A stretch of DNA of 64,000 bases from contig JBBQWZ010000019.1 of the NCBI GenBank assembly GCA_038210135.1, positions 40,793 through 104,792 of the forward strand, in the 5' to 3' direction. This document shows positions 41,490 to 51,800 of this stretch, in pieces. The notes below the pieces were generated by a model. It ran no database searches. It was not told where the DNA came from and worked only from the letters and a program-made list of their open reading frames with translations. Both the position numbers and the translations under genes were made by a program. The stretch comes from JBBQWZ01 sp038210135 (GTDB lineage: Bacteria; Acidobacteriota; Terriglobia; Bryobacterales; Bryobacteraceae). Each line of letters begins with the position of its first letter. Position 1 is the first letter of the stretch.

Positions 41490-43922
41490 TTAACCCGCGC
41501 GGCGATTGCGGGTCATCATAGGAACGTTCAGCTTGACGTTGGCGACGCCCGCCTTGCGTGCTTCCTTGTCGCGGTACATATCGATGTCGGCCGCCGCCAG
41601 CAACTCGTCCACACTGGATCCGTTCAGCGGAAACTGCGCGATGCCGAAGCTGGCTCCGACAAGCTCCTGTCCACATACTTCGTAGCCCGCCGCTCGAATC
41701 GCCCGGCGCAGTTGGACGACCCGCGTTTCGATATCGCGGCGCGAGAGATTCGGCAGAACCACTACGAATTCGTCGCCCCCCATGCGCGCCGCGTAATCGT
41801 ATTCATGGCAGTGCGCCTTCAGAGTCGCCGACACCGCGCGCAGCACCTGGTTCCCCGTCAGGTGGCCCAACCGGTCGTTGACGGGCTTGAACCCGTCGAG
41901 ATCGCACACCAACACGGCAAGCGGCGTTTCGAGGCAACGGCTGACGTCGATCTCGCGTCCCAGATGCTCGAAGAGCGTGTGCGCGTTCGGCAGACCCGTC
42001 AGATAGTCCATCGTCGCCGAGTCTTCCGCTCGCTTGAACTTCAGGCCGTTCTCGACCGCCTGCGATAGCTTCGGCGCAATCGCCAATAACAGCCGAAGGT
42101 GCTCGGCGCTGAATACATCGGGATGCGCATGGTAAAGCGTCAGTGCGCCCCGCATCCCACCTGGACCAGCCAACGGAACGGATAAGGCCGCCGCGAACGG
42201 ACTGGATCGCGTACCGCTCGAAAGATGCGTTACCTCAAGGGCCGGATCCGCATTGCGCATCGATTTGCCGTTCGCCGCAACCCAGCCCGACACCCCGCGT
42301 CCGATCGGAATCTGCAACGACGAGCACAAGGCGAGGTGGTCTCCGGCCACCTGCTGCGCGATCAGCCGATCCCCGCGCTGCACGAATAACACGACCGCGT
42401 GATACGGCACCAGCTTCTTCAACCTCATCGAGACCGCCGCGAACGTTTCCTGCAGCGCCAGCGAGTTGCCCAATTGCTGATTGAGATCGAGCAGCAGCTG
42501 CTCTTCCTCGCGCGCCGCCGAAATCGATTGCAGAAAGCAGGGCGCGCTCGATGCACTTGCCGACTCAAATCTGGCACCCGGCGCTTCGCCGCGTTCGATC
42601 CTCGCGTCCACCGAAAGCTGAGCCCTCTTCGCGCCTTGGATCTGCGCGAGTTGTTCCCATTCCACGTAGTTCTTCACCAGCACATCGACGACACGCGGAT
42701 CGAACGCGGTCCCGGCTTGGGCCGCGACGCGCGAAACGGCCTCGGTCAGGGGCAATGCCGCGCGCCAGCGGCGCTCGCTCACCAACGCGTCGACCGTATC
42801 GGCCACCGCCAGAATTCTGGCCCCCAAAGGAATCTCTACTCCGCGAAGGCCGTCCGGATACCCCGTCCCGTCCCAGCGCTCGTGATGCGACCGGACCAGC
42901 GGCGCCACCGGATAGGGGAACGCAACGCGTTCGAGAATCTCCGCGCCTACCCGGGTGTGAATCTTGACCTTCTCGAATTCTTCCGGCGTCAGCCTGCCGG
43001 GCTTGCCCGTGATGTGTTCCGGAATCGCCAGCGTCCCGATGTCGTGGAGCACAGCCGCCGCGCGCAACGCTTCGAGTTCGCGGTCCGTCATGCGGAGCGC
43101 CTTCCCCAACTCCATCGTGTACAGTTGAACGCGTTGCACTTGATCCGGAACCGCATCCTTGGCGTCGATCGCCAACGACAACGCCTCAATGGCGCGCAAG
43201 TGCAAGCCGGCGATGTCTCCGGAATGCTGTTTCTGCCGCTCCAGCCGGTCGACGTAGAGCCGATAAGACCGGTAAATCAGGAACACCACCGGAGCCCCCA
43301 GCATCGCGATCTGCCAGTTCAGGAAATGTTGGACGTAGTTGAAAGCGACGGCAATCGCGGCCGCCATCAGGTAATACGGAAAGGTCCACACCTGAACGAG
43401 TTCGCGCGATTTCTTCACCCAGTCCGGCCGAGTCAGCGCGGCGACCACGATCATCGGTATCTGATTCGCTGCGAAACACGCGCACGCCGCCACCACCAGC
43501 CGAACCGGCTGTTCCACGCTGTGCGAGGCCAGAAACGGCGCCTGATACACGGCGTTGGCAGCCAGCGCGGAAGCGCCCGTGCAGAGCAAATCGGCGAGAA
43601 TGACGTCGGTCTCGGATCGACGACGCCAGATCGACAGAATCAAGATCGTTGAGCCCGCCAGCTGAAGTGATTCGCGCAGAATCAAACCGTTCAGCGCGAC
43701 AATCACGAATACGAAGCCCATCGACGTGTGTTCAAGCACCGCGTTTCCAGGCCTCGTCGGAGCCTTGACGCGCAATCCGAAGGAAAGCAGCGCGACGCCT
43801 AGGTAGAAAAGATAGTACGAAGGATCGCCCAGTTCCCACTGCTCGTTCTGGGTGGAAATGCCCGTCGCCAGGAGAATCGCGAGCGCGAGTACGGCCAGGG
43901 CGATTGTCTTTACGGAGGTCAT
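41490..43922 (-). CDS. Membrane-bound HD-GYP / GAF / GGDEF c-di-GMP protein
   Basis: An 810-residue protein starting at the ATG at 43922; the longer frame upstream is non-coding. Residues 1-220 contain about seven membrane segments. An HD-GYP phosphodiesterase domain follows (about 240-425) with H293-D294 and H346-H347, and the GYP motif at 354-356; the Lys usual after HDIG is Thr297. A GAF domain (about 475-625) links to a GGDEF domain with intact GGDEF at 715-719. The inhibitory RxxD site is altered to HEYD. It thus carries both c-di-GMP synthesis and breakdown modules in one chain. It is convergent with ligD and divergent from a CpaE-like gene. Confidence 0.9.
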   Translation of the reverse strand: MTSVKTIALAVLALAILLATGISTQNEQWELGDPSYYLFYLGVALLSFGLRVKAPTRPGNAVLEHTSMGFVFVIVALNGLILRESLQLAGSTILILSIWRRRSETDVILADLLCTGASALAANAVYQAPFLASHSVEQPVRLVVAACACFAANQIPMIVVAALTRPDWVKKSRELVQVWTFPYYLMAAAIAVAFNYVQHFLNWQIAMLGAPVVFLIYRSYRLYVDRLERQKQHSGDIAGLHLRAIEALSLAIDAKDAVPDQVQRVQLYTMELGKALRMTDRELEALRAAAVLHDIGTLAIPEHITGKPGRLTPEEFEKVKIHTRVGAEILERVAFPYPVAPLVRSHHERWDGTGYPDGLRGVEIPLGARILAVADTVDALVSERRWRAALPLTEAVSRVAAQAGTAFDPRVVDVLVKNYVEWEQLAQIQGAKRAQLSVDARIERGEAPGARFESASASSAPCFLQSISAAREEEQLLLDLNQQLGNSLALQETFAAVSMRLKKLVPYHAVVLFVQRGDRLIAQQVAGDHLALCSSLQIPIGRGVSGWVAANGKSMRNADPALEVTHLSSGTRSSPFAAALSVPLAGPGGMRGALTLYHAHPDVFSAEHLRLLLAIAPKLSQAVENGLKFKRAEDSATMDYLTGLPNAHTLFEHLGREIDVSRCLETPLAVLVCDLDGFKPVNDRLGHLTGNQVLRAVSATLKAHCHEYDYAARMGGDEFVVVLPNLSRRDIETRVVQLRRAIRAAGYEVCGQELVGASFGIAQFPLNGSSVDELLAAADIDMYRDKEARKAGVANVKLNVPMMTRNRRAG

Positions 43923-44010
43923 CGTCGGAAGCCTTAGCGCTTGCAGGTACACTGCCACTGCGCCGGTGAAGCAATCATTGATTCTTCGCGGTAGTGGGCT
44001 GCAAAACAGC

Positions 44011-44063
44011 GAGACAGATTGTCTCATCCCGCAAAACTGCCGCGCCCTTCTGTCTCATCCCGC
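44011..44063 (+). promoter_or_regulatory. Inverted and direct repeats upstream of the CpaE-like gene
   Basis: GAGACA-GAT-TGTCTC (44011-44025) is an exact dyad. The 13-mer TGTCTCATCCCGC occurs at 44020-44032 and again at 44051-44063, 31 bp apart, i.e. about three helical turns. It lies 37-90 bases upstream of a possible sigma-54 promoter. Confidence 0.5.
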
Positions 44064-44099
44064 GAGCGCGACGAACGGCCGCTCAACTACATGCGCAAG

Positions 44100-44116
44100 T
44101 GGCTATCGGCGTGCTT
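44100..44116 (+). promoter_or_regulatory. Possible sigma-54 (-24/-12) promoter for the CpaE-like gene
   Basis: TGGC at 44100-44103 and TGCTT at 44112-44116 place GG and GC exactly 11 bases apart, as in the -24/-12 consensus; the middle bases do not match it. The gene starts at 44134. The repeats upstream would suit an enhancer-binding activator. Confidence 0.35.
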
Positions 44117-44133
44117 CCTCGTCAGCAAACCGA

Positions 44134-45312
44134 ATGGGAACGATCGTGCGGCGGCTGTTGGTAATCGGGGGAGATGAAACCGGATGGGAGAACCTTCGGC
44201 CGTTCGTTTCGAGCGGAAGTTGTGTCGCCGAAACCCGCCGAATCGACCACTATCCGTCGCCCGAAGAACTGGCTCGAGTGATTCGGCTGTTTCCCCCCAC
44301 CGTGGTCTTCCTGGGCCTGGAGTCCGCGCCGGCGGCTTCGGTGGTGATGGCGGAGCTGGAACTCCAAATCCCGGCGACGCCAGTCGTCGCTTTCAATAAG
44401 CTCGATGATTCCCGCGCCGTCACCGAGTGGATGCGTGCCGGTGTTCGCGAAATCGTGAAGCCGCCGTTCACCCGCGAGCAAATCGAAGAATCGCTGTCGC
44501 GGATGGCGGGACTCGCCGTTCGCCGGGATCCGGCGCGCGTGCTGCCGAACCTGTGCGCCTTCTTGCCGGCACGTGCCGGCACCGGTACCAGCACCCTCGC
44601 CCGCCATCTCTCTCGCACCCTCGCGGCGGAGGCGTCAACCCGCGTCCTGCTAGCGGATTTCGACCTCGTCTCGAGCACCCTACGTTACGTCATGAACTTC
44701 AACCAGGGTCCGACGATTCGCGACGCCGCCGAATCGATGGACACCATGGACGCATGGCGATGGCAGCAAATCGTCGTCCGGTTGGGCGAACTCGATGTCC
44801 TCAATGCCGGATCCCTCAATCCGCGCCGTTCCCTGCGAACCGAACTGGTGCGCCGGTTGCTAAATTACGCGGCGTCTCAATACCAGGTGATTTGCGCGGA
44901 CTTGTCCGGCAACATGGAAGCGTACTCGCTCGAAGTGCTCAGCTCCGCCGGCGCCATCTTCGTCGTCACTCAGCCCGATCCGCTATCCCTCGGCGCAGCG
45001 CGCGACAAAGTGGAGTTCCTGCAGTCTCTCGATCTCACGAAACGCGCCGGATTGCTGGTTCGCCAAACGCCCCATACCGCCGTGCCCGCTACCGCCCAGA
45101 TCGAAAAATTCTGTGGTCTGCCCGTGTCCGGTGTTTTCGATTACAGCGATGTCCGTCCCGAACATGTGACGGAGGAGGGCGGAGACAAAGCTCTTCCCTC
45201 CCCGTTGAAACGTCAATTGGCCAGGATGGCAAAAGCGGTCACCGAAACCGTCGAGCGGCCCGTGTTCCAGTTGCCGGTCCAGTCTTCGGGCTTCTCATTC
45301 AGTCGGCGGTAA
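44134..45312 (+). CDS. CpaE-like pilus assembly/localisation ATPase
   Basis: A 392-residue protein starting at the ATG at 44134. An N-terminal receiver-like domain (about 1-125: IVRRLLVIGGDETGWENL, PPTVVFLGLES, WMRAGVREIVKPPF) lacks the phosphoacceptor Asp pattern. It is fused to a MinD/ParA ATPase domain whose P-loop reads FLPARAGTGTSTLARHL: the Lys residues of the deviant Walker A motif are replaced by Arg and Gly/Thr, as often in CpaE. LLADFDLVSSTLRYVM and VFVVTQ-like FVVTQPDPLSL fit Walker B and sensor regions. Members organise Tad/Flp pili. No other tad genes are nearby, so it is an orphan. Confidence 0.8.
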   Translation: MGTIVRRLLVIGGDETGWENLRPFVSSGSCVAETRRIDHYPSPEELARVIRLFPPTVVFLGLESAPAASVVMAELELQIPATPVVAFNKLDDSRAVTEWMRAGVREIVKPPFTREQIEESLSRMAGLAVRRDPARVLPNLCAFLPARAGTGTSTLARHLSRTLAAEASTRVLLADFDLVSSTLRYVMNFNQGPTIRDAAESMDTMDAWRWQQIVVRLGELDVLNAGSLNPRRSLRTELVRRLLNYAASQYQVICADLSGNMEAYSLEVLSSAGAIFVVTQPDPLSLGAARDKVEFLQSLDLTKRAGLLVRQTPHTAVPATAQIEKFCGLPVSGVFDYSDVRPEHVTEEGGDKALPSPLKRQLARMAKAVTETVERPVFQLPVQSSGFSFSRR

Positions 45313-45337
45313 GGCCCGCGCGCTCTGGCCGCGGGCC
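45313..45337. terminator. GC-rich hairpin between convergent genes
   Basis: GGCCCGCG (45313-45320) pairs with CGCGGGCC (45330-45337) across a 9-nt loop. It lies in the 31-base gap between the CpaE-like and TPR genes. There is no T-run, so it may act as a bidirectional barrier rather than a classical terminator. Confidence 0.5.
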
Positions 45338-45343
45338 CCTGCC

Positions 45344-47389
45344 TTACTGATTCTTGTTGTTCGACGGACCCTGATTCGCCAATCGGACTTTCGCGGATTC
45401 CAGCTTCTTCTGCACCTTCGCGACTTCGGTCTGGTCCAGCTCCGCCGGCGATCCGCCTTCCCATTCCTTTATGGATTGGCTCCACTGCCCGATCGCTTCT
45501 TTCAGCTTGCCCTGTTTGAAGTAGACGTCGCCCAGATGGTCGTGCACGGTCGGATCTTTGCTCGTCTTTTCAATCGCCCGCCGCAGCGAATCTTCGGCCT
45601 CGGGATAACGGCCTAAGCGGAAATACGCCCAACCCAAACTGTCCAGGTACGCGCCGTTGCCCGGATCTTTTGCCAGAGCCTTCTGAATCATCTCAAGCGC
45701 TTCGGGCAGACGCACGTTGCGGTCAGCCAGCATATATCCCAGATAATTCAGTGCGCCGGGATTACTCGGATTCGCTTCGAGCAGCTTCCGGAATTCCGCT
45801 TCCGCCAGGTCGAATTTCTTCTGCCGCTCGAACATCGCGCCGCGCATGAACATCACGGTTTCCGTGTCTTCTTTCGAAGTGCTCAACCGCTGTGCTTCCC
45901 CCAGCGCCTTTTCCATTTCGTCGAAACGCTTCGCCTTCTCGTAAATCTGCGCGAGATTGATGTAGGTGTCGCGGTCGTTCTTGCCGTCCAGCAGCTTCCT
46001 GATCTCCGCCAGCGCCGGATCGATCTTGCCGAGGTCCGCCAGGATGTTCGCATGCACCAGGTGCAGAGTCCGCTCGTTCGGGAACTTCTTCAACGCCGCT
46101 TCCGCCGCCGCTTGCGCCTTGGCGTACTCTTTGCCTTGGCGATAGGTATCCGCCACCTGCGTCGCCGAACGTGCGGCGTACTCGGGATCCAGATCGCCGA
46201 TCTGCTTGAACGTATCCGCCGCGTTATCGGTCTGCTCGGCCACTCTGTACATCTGCCCAAGCCGCTCCAGAAGCAGCACTCGATTGCCGCGGTCCGCCGC
46301 GCTGTAATTACGTTTTTGCGTCGAAGACAGAACTTCTTTGAGCGCCGCGATCGCTTGCGCCGTCTTGCCTTCCGCTTCGAGAAGATTCACTTCGTTATAG
46401 CGGATCTCGAGGTTGTTGGCGTCAAGCTCTTTCGCCTTGGCGCTGGCTTCGCGCGCCTTGTCAAATTGCCGCTGCTGGCGGTAAATCTGCGAAATCCGCA
46501 GCCAGCTTCCCAGGTCACGCGGCTCTTCGCTGACCAGCTCCTGGTAAACGCCCAACGATTCGTCGAGCTGTTCGGCGAACAACAGGTTTTGCGCCAGCGC
46601 CCGCTTAATGTCGGTCGCATTCGGCGGATTCAGAGCCAACGCTTTCTTCAACGACTCCGACGCCAGGCTGTAGTCGCGCATCTGCTCGTAGGCTTGCGCC
46701 AGTTGCAACAGACCCCGCGCGGTCGGATTCTTTTCCGACACCTTGCGCAACAGATCCGCCGCCGTCTTGGTGTCGCCCAGGTCCGCCAGAACGGTCGCGA
46801 GGCCGGTCATCGCGTCTTCGTTCTCGGGCTCCACTTCGAGCGCCTTGCGGAATGCCTTCTCCGCATCCGTATTGCTCTGCGCCACCTTTTGCAGCCGCCC
46901 CAGCATCAACCAGCTGTCTACATCCTTCGGCGCTTTTTCGAGGATCTTCTGATACTGCTCGATCGCCTTAGTGACCATATTCTGATCGACCTTGCCGGCC
47001 TGCGAGTCGCCGATCATGCGCGTATAAATGCGCGCCAGCATCCGGCGCGCATTCAGATCGTTGGGATTTTGCTTGAGAACGTCTTCCGTTTCGCTAACCG
47101 CATCCTTCAACCGGCCGGCCTGGATGTACAGGTCCGAGAGTTCCTCGGTAAGAAACGTGGCACCGGGATCCGCCTTCACCGCCAGACGATAGTTTTCGAT
47201 CGCCTTGTTGAAGTACTCGCCCCGGTTCCCGTAGGATGCCGCCAATTCGGCGTACATATGGCCGAGCGAATAATGATAATAGGCCGCCGCTTTATCGGAC
47301 TTCTTTGCGGTGTCCGCCGGCGCTTGCGCGAAGACGCCGGCGCTCGTCGCGAGGATGAGCGCCAGTATCCGGCCGTGAATCGAACGCAT
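45344..47389 (-). CDS. Large exported tetratricopeptide-repeat protein
   Basis: A 681-residue protein with the signal peptide MRSIHGRILALILATSAGVFAQ. At least a dozen TPR units are visible, for example AIENYRLAVKADPGATFLTEELSDLYIQAGRLKDAVSE (split across two helices), AFRKALEVEPENEDAMTGLATVLADLGD, NYLGYMLADRNVRLPEALEMI and YLDSLGWAYFRLGRYPEAEDSLRRAIE. The last few units match the strongly conserved TPR block of acidobacterial and Bacteroidetes secreted proteins. It probably scaffolds an envelope complex; no partner is known. The C-terminus is polar (ANQGPSNNKNQ). A 266-base gap without recognisable genes lies upstream. Confidence 0.85.
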   Translation of the reverse strand: MRSIHGRILALILATSAGVFAQAPADTAKKSDKAAAYYHYSLGHMYAELAASYGNRGEYFNKAIENYRLAVKADPGATFLTEELSDLYIQAGRLKDAVSETEDVLKQNPNDLNARRMLARIYTRMIGDSQAGKVDQNMVTKAIEQYQKILEKAPKDVDSWLMLGRLQKVAQSNTDAEKAFRKALEVEPENEDAMTGLATVLADLGDTKTAADLLRKVSEKNPTARGLLQLAQAYEQMRDYSLASESLKKALALNPPNATDIKRALAQNLLFAEQLDESLGVYQELVSEEPRDLGSWLRISQIYRQQRQFDKAREASAKAKELDANNLEIRYNEVNLLEAEGKTAQAIAALKEVLSSTQKRNYSAADRGNRVLLLERLGQMYRVAEQTDNAADTFKQIGDLDPEYAARSATQVADTYRQGKEYAKAQAAAEAALKKFPNERTLHLVHANILADLGKIDPALAEIRKLLDGKNDRDTYINLAQIYEKAKRFDEMEKALGEAQRLSTSKEDTETVMFMRGAMFERQKKFDLAEAEFRKLLEANPSNPGALNYLGYMLADRNVRLPEALEMIQKALAKDPGNGAYLDSLGWAYFRLGRYPEAEDSLRRAIEKTSKDPTVHDHLGDVYFKQGKLKEAIGQWSQSIKEWEGGSPAELDQTEVAKVQKKLESAKVRLANQGPSNNKNQ

Positions 47390-47655
47390 GGTTGCAAACT
47401 CCCAGTTTCAGTATAACGCCCGACGTCCTGCCCTTCATTGGACAAAACATCGTTACTGCGCCAACGACTTAGAACCAATTCATGCCAGGAACGGACTGGC
47501 CGGAATCGCTCGCAAGATCAGCCGAACGCTGCTGCTCGAACGCTTTGCAACAATAGCGACACAACGGCCTACAAGAAAACAGACGCCTCTCGTGCGATTC
47601 CGGTTTGCAAATCTTTGGGGTCATTTCCCGCTCGCGTCGAGCGGTGTGTGAAAAC

Positions 47656-48852
47656 CTACTTCACCGTCAGCTTCGAACCGCTCCGCATCTCGTCCGATGC
47701 GCGTTTGACGATCACGTCGCCTTCGTGCAGTGCGCCTGTCACCTCGACCAACGGCCCGGATGTGGCGCCCTTTCGGACATCCACCCACTCCGCGGCGCCG
47801 TCCTTCACGCGAATCACAAAGCTTCTCTCCGTATTGACCGCGACCGCGGTCTGCGGAACCAGCATCGACGCCCCCGCGCGCCGCACCGGCCACTCCACCT
47901 CCGGAAACATTCCCGGCCCCAGGCGGCCATCCGAGTTCACCACGTCCAACTCCACCGGCATCGTGCGCGACTTCGGATCGATGGTGCGGGAAAACCGCGC
48001 CACCGATCCAGTAAAGGTCTGCCCGGGAAATGCCGGTACCCCAAACGAAACGCGTGACCCTCTTGCGATCGTCGCCGTTTCCGATTCCGGCACGGAAACC
48101 ACCAGCCGTAGCTTGGCCGTCTGCTCGATTCTTACGAGCCATGGCGCAGCCGGACCCGCCAATGCGCCCGGATGCGCCCGCCGCTCTGTGATCACGCCGT
48201 CGAAAGGAGCGGTGATCCGCAGATAGCCTTCGAGGTCAGCGACGGAGCGCTCCGTTGCTTGCGCCGCCTGAATCGCGTTCTCGACCGCTTGAACCGCGGC
48301 TTGGCTCGCTTCATACGTTTTGCGGGCGGTTTCCAGCTCCTGTTCTGAAATGGCTCCCTTGGTCTTCGCGGCGTCTATCAACCGCGCCAGCGTCGCCTGA
48401 TAGGAAAACGCCTTGGCGAATGCCTCCTGCCGTTGCGCTCGCAGCCCCTCGATTTTCGCCTGCGCCTCCGCCCGCTGCGCCTTCATTTCCGGAGCCGTTA
48501 GCTCCGCCAGCAAGTCGCCCTTCTTGACCGCGCTGCCGCGGTCCACCCGGATCTTGTCCACAAACCCCTGTACCCGTGCATAAATTTCGACCGATTCAAA
48601 CGGCAGCAGTTCGCCCGGTAATTTGATCGATCGCGAAACCGGCTTCGCCACCACCTTCACCGTTTCGACCGCCTGCTGTCCATACCCAACCCCGGCCGTC
48701 AGCATCAGTAATGCCGGAATAAACCAGGCAGCCAAAGACGTCGGGGAAACGAATGATTTTGTTGCACTCACGATGTATACGTCCTGGATTGCCACGAAAT
48801 CAGCGAAAATGCTAACGAAATGTCGATTCGAGAGAACCTTCCTGAAATTCAT
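47656..48852 (-). CDS. RND efflux periplasmic adaptor (membrane fusion protein)
   Basis: A 398-residue adaptor. The ATG at 48852 overlaps the stop of the RND gene by 4 bases; a GTG at 48771 is a second candidate that would give a shorter, cleaner signal peptide (SPTSLAAWFIPALLMLTAGVGYG). The HlyD architecture is visible: lipoyl half-motif GELLPFESVEIYARVQGFVDKI with RVDRGSAVKKGDLLAEL, a coiled-coil hairpin (about 115-200), then the second lipoyl half LRITAPFDGVITERRAHPGAL and a beta-barrel. It bridges the pump to the outer membrane channel. The substrate is unknown. It is last in the tolC-RND-MFP operon. Confidence 0.92.
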   Translation of the reverse strand: MNFRKVLSNRHFVSIFADFVAIQDVYIVSATKSFVSPTSLAAWFIPALLMLTAGVGYGQQAVETVKVVAKPVSRSIKLPGELLPFESVEIYARVQGFVDKIRVDRGSAVKKGDLLAELTAPEMKAQRAEAQAKIEGLRAQRQEAFAKAFSYQATLARLIDAAKTKGAISEQELETARKTYEASQAAVQAVENAIQAAQATERSVADLEGYLRITAPFDGVITERRAHPGALAGPAAPWLVRIEQTAKLRLVVSVPESETATIARGSRVSFGVPAFPGQTFTGSVARFSRTIDPKSRTMPVELDVVNSDGRLGPGMFPEVEWPVRRAGASMLVPQTAVAVNTERSFVIRVKDGAAEWVDVRKGATSGPLVEVTGALHEGDVIVKRASDEMRSGSKLTVK

Positions 48853-51800
48853 CGGACGTTCTCTCCAATAGAAGAAGCCGGGAGCAGAGACGCCTCCCGC
48901 GAGGCATTTCCTTGCAGAATGGCGTAAAAAGCAGGCAGAATCGTGAGCGTCGCGAATGTCGCCGCGACCAATCCGCCGATCACCGCGCGCCCCAGTGGAC
49001 CGTTCTGCTCTGCGCCGGTTCCGAGAGCGAAAGCGAGCGGCAACATGCCGGCGATCATGGCGGACGCCGTCATTACGATCGCGCGCAACCTGCCCGAAGC
49101 GGCCAGCCGGGCGGATTCGAGCGCGCCGGTTCCTTCGCGCCGGTGCGCTTCTGCAAACGTCACCAACAAGATCGAATTCGCTGTCGCGATTCCCAGCGCC
49201 ATAATCGCGCCCAGGAACGACTGAATATTCAGCGTTCCGCCGGTAAGCTTCAGCGCCAGGATCACGCCGCACAGCACCACCGGCAGCGTCATGAAAATCG
49301 CCAGCGCCACCCTCGCGGATTGAAAGCTGGCCGTTAAGAGCAAGAAGATCGCGCCCGCCGCGATCAGAAATCCGATCTGCAATCCGGATTGCGTTTCCTC
49401 AAGCGCTGGAACTTGCCCTCGCACCGATACCGTCGAACCTCGGGTAGCCGCCCCGGCGCGTCCGATCGCCGCGCGGACCTCCTTCGCCGCTTCGCCCAAT
49501 GTCACGCCCTGAATATTCGCCGTCAGGCTGACAACGCGCTGCATGTTGTAGCGCTCAACCACGCCAAACGCCTTGCCCTCCGTCATGCTCGCGACATCGC
49601 TCAACAACGGACGCGACTCGCCCGATCGCATCACCGGCAAGTCCGCCAGGTCCTGCATCGACGCCATACGGTGCTGCGGAATCTCCACTTGAATCTGAAA
49701 TCCGTTTCCGCTCGCCGGATCCCGCCAGTAGTTCGGCTCGATAAACCGGCTCGAAGACGTCGCCGCCACCAACGACCTTGCAATGCCCGCCGCCGTCAAT
49801 CCATATTGACCCGCCCGCTCGCGGTCGATCTTGACATCCACCGTCGGATAGTCCAGCGCCTGCGCGAATTGCAGGTCGCGTAGGAACTTTAGCTTCGCGA
49901 ATTCCGCCTTCAGCTTCTCCGCATGCGCCCGATTATTCGCAATGCTCGGACCCTGCACCGCCACCTCGATCGGCGTGTCCGATCCGAAGCTCATCACCCG
50001 CGAAACGATGTCGCCAGCCTCAAACGAAATCTGCACGTCGGGCAAGTCCCGCCCGAACGCCCCGCGCAGTTTCTCTTCGAAGCCCTCTCCCGCCGACTTC
50101 ACCGCCACCAACAACACCGCCTCCTGCGGTCCGGACGTCCAAAGATAAATCGTGTTGATCGGATAGCTCGCCGGCTGCACTCCAATGAACGCGGTCGAGA
50201 TCTCGACGTTGCCTTCGCCCGCCGTCTTCTTGATGATCTCGAGCGCCCGCAGAGCCACCAGTTCCGTCCGCTCCACACGCGTGCCCGGTGCCGCCCGGAG
50301 CCGGACCTGAAACTGGCCCGATGTAGTCTTCGGAAAAATCTCCGTCCCCAGCGTGGGAACCAGGAACCACAGCAACGCCACCGGCGCCACTACGAAAACA
50401 ACCGCGATCACCCATCGGATTCGCAGCATCAATCCCAGATATCCGGCATAGAACGCCGCCAGAATTCCCGGCTCGTCCTTCTTCGGTCGCATCAGTTTTG
50501 CCGCCAGCACCGGCACCAGCGTGCTCGACAAAACGTACGACGTGATCATCGCGAAACCCACCGCGAGCGCCAGCGGAACAAACAACTGGCGCGCGACCCC
50601 TGACAAAAAGAACGACGGCACAAACACAGCCAAAATCGCCAGCATCGAAAGCAGCCGCGCATTCGCCGTTCGCCGCGCCGCTTCGACCACCGCCACCGCG
50701 CGATCGATTCCGTCACCCATTCGCGCGTGAATATTCTCCACCTCCACCGTCGCCTCATCCACCAATACGCCGACCGCCAGTGCCAGTCCTCCGAGCGTCA
50801 TGATGTTGATCGATTGGCCCGAAGCCCACAGCCAAACCACCGCGCCGAGCAATGAGAACGGAATCGTCAGCACCACAATCAACGCGCCCCGCCAGTCCCG
50901 CAGGAACAGCAACACCGTGAGCGCCGTCAACAGCGCGCCCAGCATTCCCTCATTCATTAACGATCGGATCGCCGACGTCACATAGCGCGACTCGTCAAAC
51001 ACCAGTTCGATCTTCACGTCTTCCGGACACACCGCCTGCATCGCCGGGATCGCCGCGCGCACGCGCGAAATCACGTCCAGTGTTGACGCATCCGCCCGCT
51101 TGGTGACCTCGATATAAACCGTCCGCTTCCCGTTCACATGCGCGTAGCCGCTAACAATATCCGTCCCAATCTCAGCCACGCCCAGATCGCGCAGGTACAC
51201 CGAACTCCCCGGTCCGCCTCGCACCGGAGCGTCCATCATCTCGCTGATGTCCTGCGAAACGGACGCATTCGAATTCACGATCCGGTTCACGTCGCCTGTT
51301 CGCAGACTTCCCGACGGCAGCACCGTCGTGGATTTACTCACCGCCGCGATCGCATCTTCCGGCGAAATCCGATACTGACGCAGTTTGTCCGGATCCAACC
51401 GCACCACGACCGTCCGTTGATTGCCGCCGAACGGCGGAGGCGCCGAAACGCCCGGCAGAGTCGCGAACAGCGGACGCACTTGATTCAGTGCGATGTTCTG
51501 CATCTCCGCCGGAGGCCTGCCAATGCTCGACGAAAATACCAGCTGCCCCACCGGAACACTGCCCGCGTCATAACGTACGATGAACGGTGGAACCGCGCCC
51601 GGTGGCATAAACGCACGCGCCCGATTCACGTAGCCGACGGTTTCCGCGATCGCCTGGTTCATGTTGGTGCCCGCGTGGAACACCAATTTCACCAGCGCCA
51701 CGCCTTGAATGCTCTTCGATTCCACGTGCTCGATGCCCGTGATGTAGAGGAAGTGATACTCGTAGTAATACGTCAGGAAGCCTTCCATCTGCGAAGGATC

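Noticed and set aside
48853..49272. N-terminal extension of the RND adaptor
   Set aside because: It lies antiparallel in frame over the pump's own coding sequence; the adaptor signal segment starts after 48852.
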